A stretch of 47,970 nt of DNA from a virus, in IMG/VR virus record IMGVR_UViG_3300045003_000008, positions 1 to 47,970 of that record; one strand, given 5' to 3'. The notes under the pieces were generated by a model, which made no database searches, was not told the origin of the DNA, and saw only the letters and a program-made list of their open reading frames with translations. Positions 45,443 to 47,970 of this stretch are shown piece after piece; the first letter of the stretch is position 1, and every line of letters begins with the position of its first letter. Position numbers and translations under genes: made by a program.

Positions 45443-46669
45443 ATGAATATTCTTTCCATGCTCCTGTCGGGCCTGGGTGGTGGACAACAACCCGCTCCGG
45501 CTGCTCAAGGGCCGTCCACTGCTGGTGCGGCTCCCCCCTCTGCTGGGCAAGTTCCCGCGTCGATTGCCAATGCTGTTGCGGCATCCAAGCAGTATGTTGA
45601 TCCCAGCGGCAAGCCCGTGGACCCCAATGCCACCGCCGAGGTTGCCCCGCTTGAGGTAACCGCTCCACCCAAGCCCAAAGCGCCCCCGCCTCAACCACCC
45701 ATCCAATACGACAACAGTCAGGATGCTCAGGCGGTTCAGAAAGCTCTCGGCCAGATGCCCCAAGTAGATGGTGATACTGGTCGTGGTCTTTGGGGTGTCC
45801 TCCCGAACCAAGTTCAACATGGTACTGTTCGTGACATCCTCGGTGCCATTGGCGATGCATTTCTAGTCCATTCTGGTCGTCAAGCGATGTATCAACCTCG
45901 TGTTGACAATCGTACCGTTGGTCAAGCGATGGCTGGTTACGCAAACAATCCTCAAGCCGCCATCGAACGTGTTGCCGCTACGGGTGCTCCCGGGTCCATC
46001 GAAATGGCGGACAAGATGGAGCAGAACCTCCAGAACCTGGAAATCCGTAAGCAGATCGCCGAACAGAATAATGACTATCGTAAAGCGATGATCCAATCTC
46101 GTAATGAGGGGATTGTTGCTCGGATGGCTCCGATAGTTGCTGGCTGGGCTCAAGGTGCCAAGACACCTGATGACTATAAGAAGGCGTACGATAGAGCCAC
46201 TGCTGCGGCTCAACGTATTGATCCGTCATACGATGCCACCATGTTTGGTTATGTTGACCCTCAAGATTGGCAACCTGGTTCTATGACGGGTGTTGGTGCT
46301 ACGACTGGTCAGATCATGCACAATCAGACGAGCCAAGACTCCATCCAGGAACGTCGTGATGCTGCCGGTATGGCTCATGCGGATCGTCAAGCGGCTCTTA
46401 GGGCTCATCCCCAGCAGGCCACTACGAACACTACTCTGCAACAGTTGATTGCCAAGCAGAACCGTGGTGAACAACTGACCCCTGCTGAGCAGGCCTATTG
46501 GAACTATCATACCACCAGAGGCAAGGGTGGAGGTGGTGGTCTTCACGCCGCTGGTGGTGGTCCAGTTCCGTCTCAATCAGACATCAACTATCTAAGACAG
46601 CACCCAAACATGAGGGCTCAATTTGAAGCCCACTTCGGTAAAGGTTCCTCGTCTAGATACATCAGGTAA
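45443..46669 (+). CDS. Internal virion/ejection protein (P22 gp20 position), 408 aa
   Basis: The start directly follows the previous stop. A short hydrophobic Leu/Gly-rich N terminus is followed by a Pro/Ala-rich linker (about 18-100). A helical Gln/Ala/Arg-rich region (about 130-330) and a Gly-rich tail complete it. This composition is typical of ejection proteins that form a channel across the cell envelope. The assignment rests on composition and gene order, not on a specific motif. Confidence 0.75.
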   Translation: MNILSMLLSGLGGGQQPAPAAQGPSTAGAAPPSAGQVPASIANAVAASKQYVDPSGKPVDPNATAEVAPLEVTAPPKPKAPPPQPPIQYDNSQDAQAVQKALGQMPQVDGDTGRGLWGVLPNQVQHGTVRDILGAIGDAFLVHSGRQAMYQPRVDNRTVGQAMAGYANNPQAAIERVAATGAPGSIEMADKMEQNLQNLEIRKQIAEQNNDYRKAMIQSRNEGIVARMAPIVAGWAQGAKTPDDYKKAYDRATAAAQRIDPSYDATMFGYVDPQDWQPGSMTGVGATTGQIMHNQTSQDSIQERRDAAGMAHADRQAALRAHPQQATTNTTLQQLIAKQNRGEQLTPAEQAYWNYHTTRGKGGGGGLHAAGGGPVPSQSDINYLRQHPNMRAQFEAHFGKGSSSRYIR

Positions 46670-46674
46670 GGTGA

Positions 46675-47970
46675 ATGGACACTCCGAGCTGGGCTCAGAC
46701 TAGTTCCCCCGACGTGCCTTCTTGGGCCGGATCGAGCGCTGCTCCTTCCGGTCCTAATGCTGTGCCCGCTTGGGCTCAAGCACAACCCGCCCCACAACAA
46801 CAGCCGCAACCCAAGTCTAGTTGGTCCAATATTGGTCGTGGTCTTCAGGGTGCGTACAGCGAGGCTGTAACTAACGGTCTTCTCATGGAGCCCGTTCGCT
46901 GGGCCATGGAACACTCTGGTTATGGAATGGATCGCCTTAAGTCCATGTTCCCTGGTCAGTCTGATCAATGGTATCAGTCCAAGCTTCATGACCTGTACAA
47001 TCAGGCCGTTGTGTCCGCTCGCCAGAATGCCACCCAAGAGGTGAACAACAATCCGTACCCTGGTCACCAGATCGGGAATACGATTGCTGCGATTGCTGGC
47101 TCTGCCGATCCCACTTGGTTTATCGCCCCCGGTGCTAGCCTTGAGAAGGGTGTATTCAAGGGTGGGGTTAGAGCTGCCGTTCCTAAGGTGGCCGCTCATG
47201 TTGAGCGTCAAGCTGCCAGGATGGCTGTGGTTGGCTCGGCTGCGGATGATGCTGCTCAGCTTATGGACATGGCTGAAGGGGTTCAGAAGAATTATGACGT
47301 CGAGCGTAATCTTAAATCAGCTGCAATGGCTGGTGCCTTTGGTGGTGTCCATGCCGCTGGTGCCGCAGCCCTGGGACATCCAGGCGTACAAGGCGCAATT
47401 GCGGATGCTCCTATCCCCGACTTTGTTAAAAACCTCTTTATCCAACGCGGCGTAGACACAACCCCTCAAGCTGATCCGCTTGCTCGTACGTCCCCGCTGA
47501 CCGGCGAACGAGTTCAACTGTCCCCCGAGGAACAGGCCCAATTCAAGCAACTGGTTAAGACTGGTACCGTCGATCAGATCAAGCAGTTCTTCCAGGGTAA
47601 GAATGGTCCTCAACCCACCTGGGCTCAGATCAACCAGCTCGTGGAGATGCGGGATAACATCCCCGAGGGTACCATTGGTGGTGACAATCTTCGACAAGCC
47701 ATCGACGAACATCTGGACACCCAGCATCGTCAGCTTGTGTCTGATCACATTGACGCTCTGACTTCAGACTGGAAGAACAAACCCGATGTTGAAGTCGTCA
47801 ATAAAGTTGATGACATTCAAGACCCCAAGGTTAGGCAAGAAGCTCTGAATGATGGGGTTGATCATACTAACACTATCGGCTTTGTTGGCAGTGATGGGAA
47901 GGTTCGTGTCTTTGCCGGACAGGTAAAATCTCCCGAGGCTGTGAATGCGGTTCTGTACCACGAAGCTCTG
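46675..47970 (+). CDS. Giant ejected virion protein, N-terminal part (cut by contig end)
   Basis: The start is ATG 46675 after AAGGTG. The frame is open to the window end and resumes at base 2. The first 60 residues are Pro/Ala/Gln-rich with three W-A-Q or W-A-G repeats (SWAQ, SWAG, AWAQ). Helical domains follow. The last residues visible, Y-H-E-A-L, are the start of the HEALGHYGL peptidase motif completed at 212-238 of the window. The position as last and largest ejection gene parallels P22 gp16. Confidence 0.88.
   Translation, partial: MDTPSWAQTSSPDVPSWAGSSAAPSGPNAVPAWAQAQPAPQQQPQPKSSWSNIGRGLQGAYSEAVTNGLLMEPVRWAMEHSGYGMDRLKSMFPGQSDQWYQSKLHDLYNQAVVSARQNATQEVNNNPYPGHQIGNTIAAIAGSADPTWFIAPGASLEKGVFKGGVRAAVPKVAAHVERQAARMAVVGSAADDAAQLMDMAEGVQKNYDVERNLKSAAMAGAFGGVHAAGAAALGHPGVQGAIADAPIPDFVKNLFIQRGVDTTPQADPLARTSPLTGERVQLSPEEQAQFKQLVKTGTVDQIKQFFQGKNGPQPTWAQINQLVEMRDNIPEGTIGGDNLRQAIDEHLDTQHRQLVSDHIDALTSDWKNKPDVEVVNKVDDIQDPKVRQEALNDGVDHTNTIGFVGSDGKVRVFAGQVKSPEAVNAVLYHEAL
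47748..47970. repeat. Right copy of 223-bp terminal direct repeat
   Basis: Identical to 1-223 except A47875 versus G128. The unit genome is therefore 47,747 bp if the contig is circularised. Confidence 0.95.

Overview
The window is essentially one complete genome of a tailed, short-tailed (podovirus-type) phage of a Gram-negative bacterium. The first 223 bases recur at the very end (1-223 and 47748-47970, one mismatch) and one long gene reads straight across that junction. The contig is therefore a circularised or circularly permuted unit of about 47,747 bp. An inner- and outer-membrane spanin pair shows a Gram-negative host. A linker in the tail fibre resembles ones I associate with alphaproteobacterial phages, which is only a weak host hint. 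I see no integrase, repressor, tRNA or phage RNA polymerase. Near-consensus sigma70 promoters suggest a strictly lytic phage using host polymerase.

Layout. (i) Rightward virion and packaging genes, 31.2-47.97 kb and continuing at 1-3.3 kb: small and large terminase, P22-type portal, scaffold, P22-type coat protein, gp4-like and gp10-like head-tail proteins, lectin-like and fibre proteins, then a GNAT-fold protein and three ejection proteins. The last ejection protein is about 1,471 aa and carries an HExxH metallopeptidase motif. (ii) Rightward lysis and small-protein genes, 3.3-6.03 kb: XhlA-like holin, SAR endolysin, nested spanins, several tiny proteins and a DUF1003 membrane protein, closed by a terminator at 6.03-6.07 kb. 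(iii) Leftward genes, 6.1-30.5 kb. Read from their promoters these are small early genes (30.5-26.4 kb); an amidoligase, ATP-grasp and glutamine-amidotransferase cluster (26.2-19.1 kb); nucleotide metabolism (ThyX, MazG-like, HAD); T7-type primase-helicase and DNA polymerase; then SSB, PD-(D/E)XK nuclease, endonuclease I, DnaQ-like exonuclease, a second nucleotide pyrophosphohydrolase, a nucleotidyltransferase and a B12-type ribonucleotide reductase. (iv) A regulatory region at 29.7-31.24 kb with divergent promoters, palindromes and a short terminator.

The most unusual content is the leftward cluster at 19.1-25.7 kb. It holds two different COOH-NH2 ligases, an ATP-grasp ligase, a class II (Ntn) amidotransferase, a class I (C26-type) amidotransferase or peptidase, and three uncharacterised partners. 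One partner ends in a very acidic tail whose tip looks like a bacterial SSB tail. Together they look like a pathway that makes or attaches amide-linked groups to a peptide, protein or nucleotide. Other points: apparent AUU/AUA initiation of the primase-helicase and ThyX, 25-bp inverted repeats bracketing one early gene, repeated operator-like elements, and a DNA-stabilisation protein that may have been split by a lectin gene.
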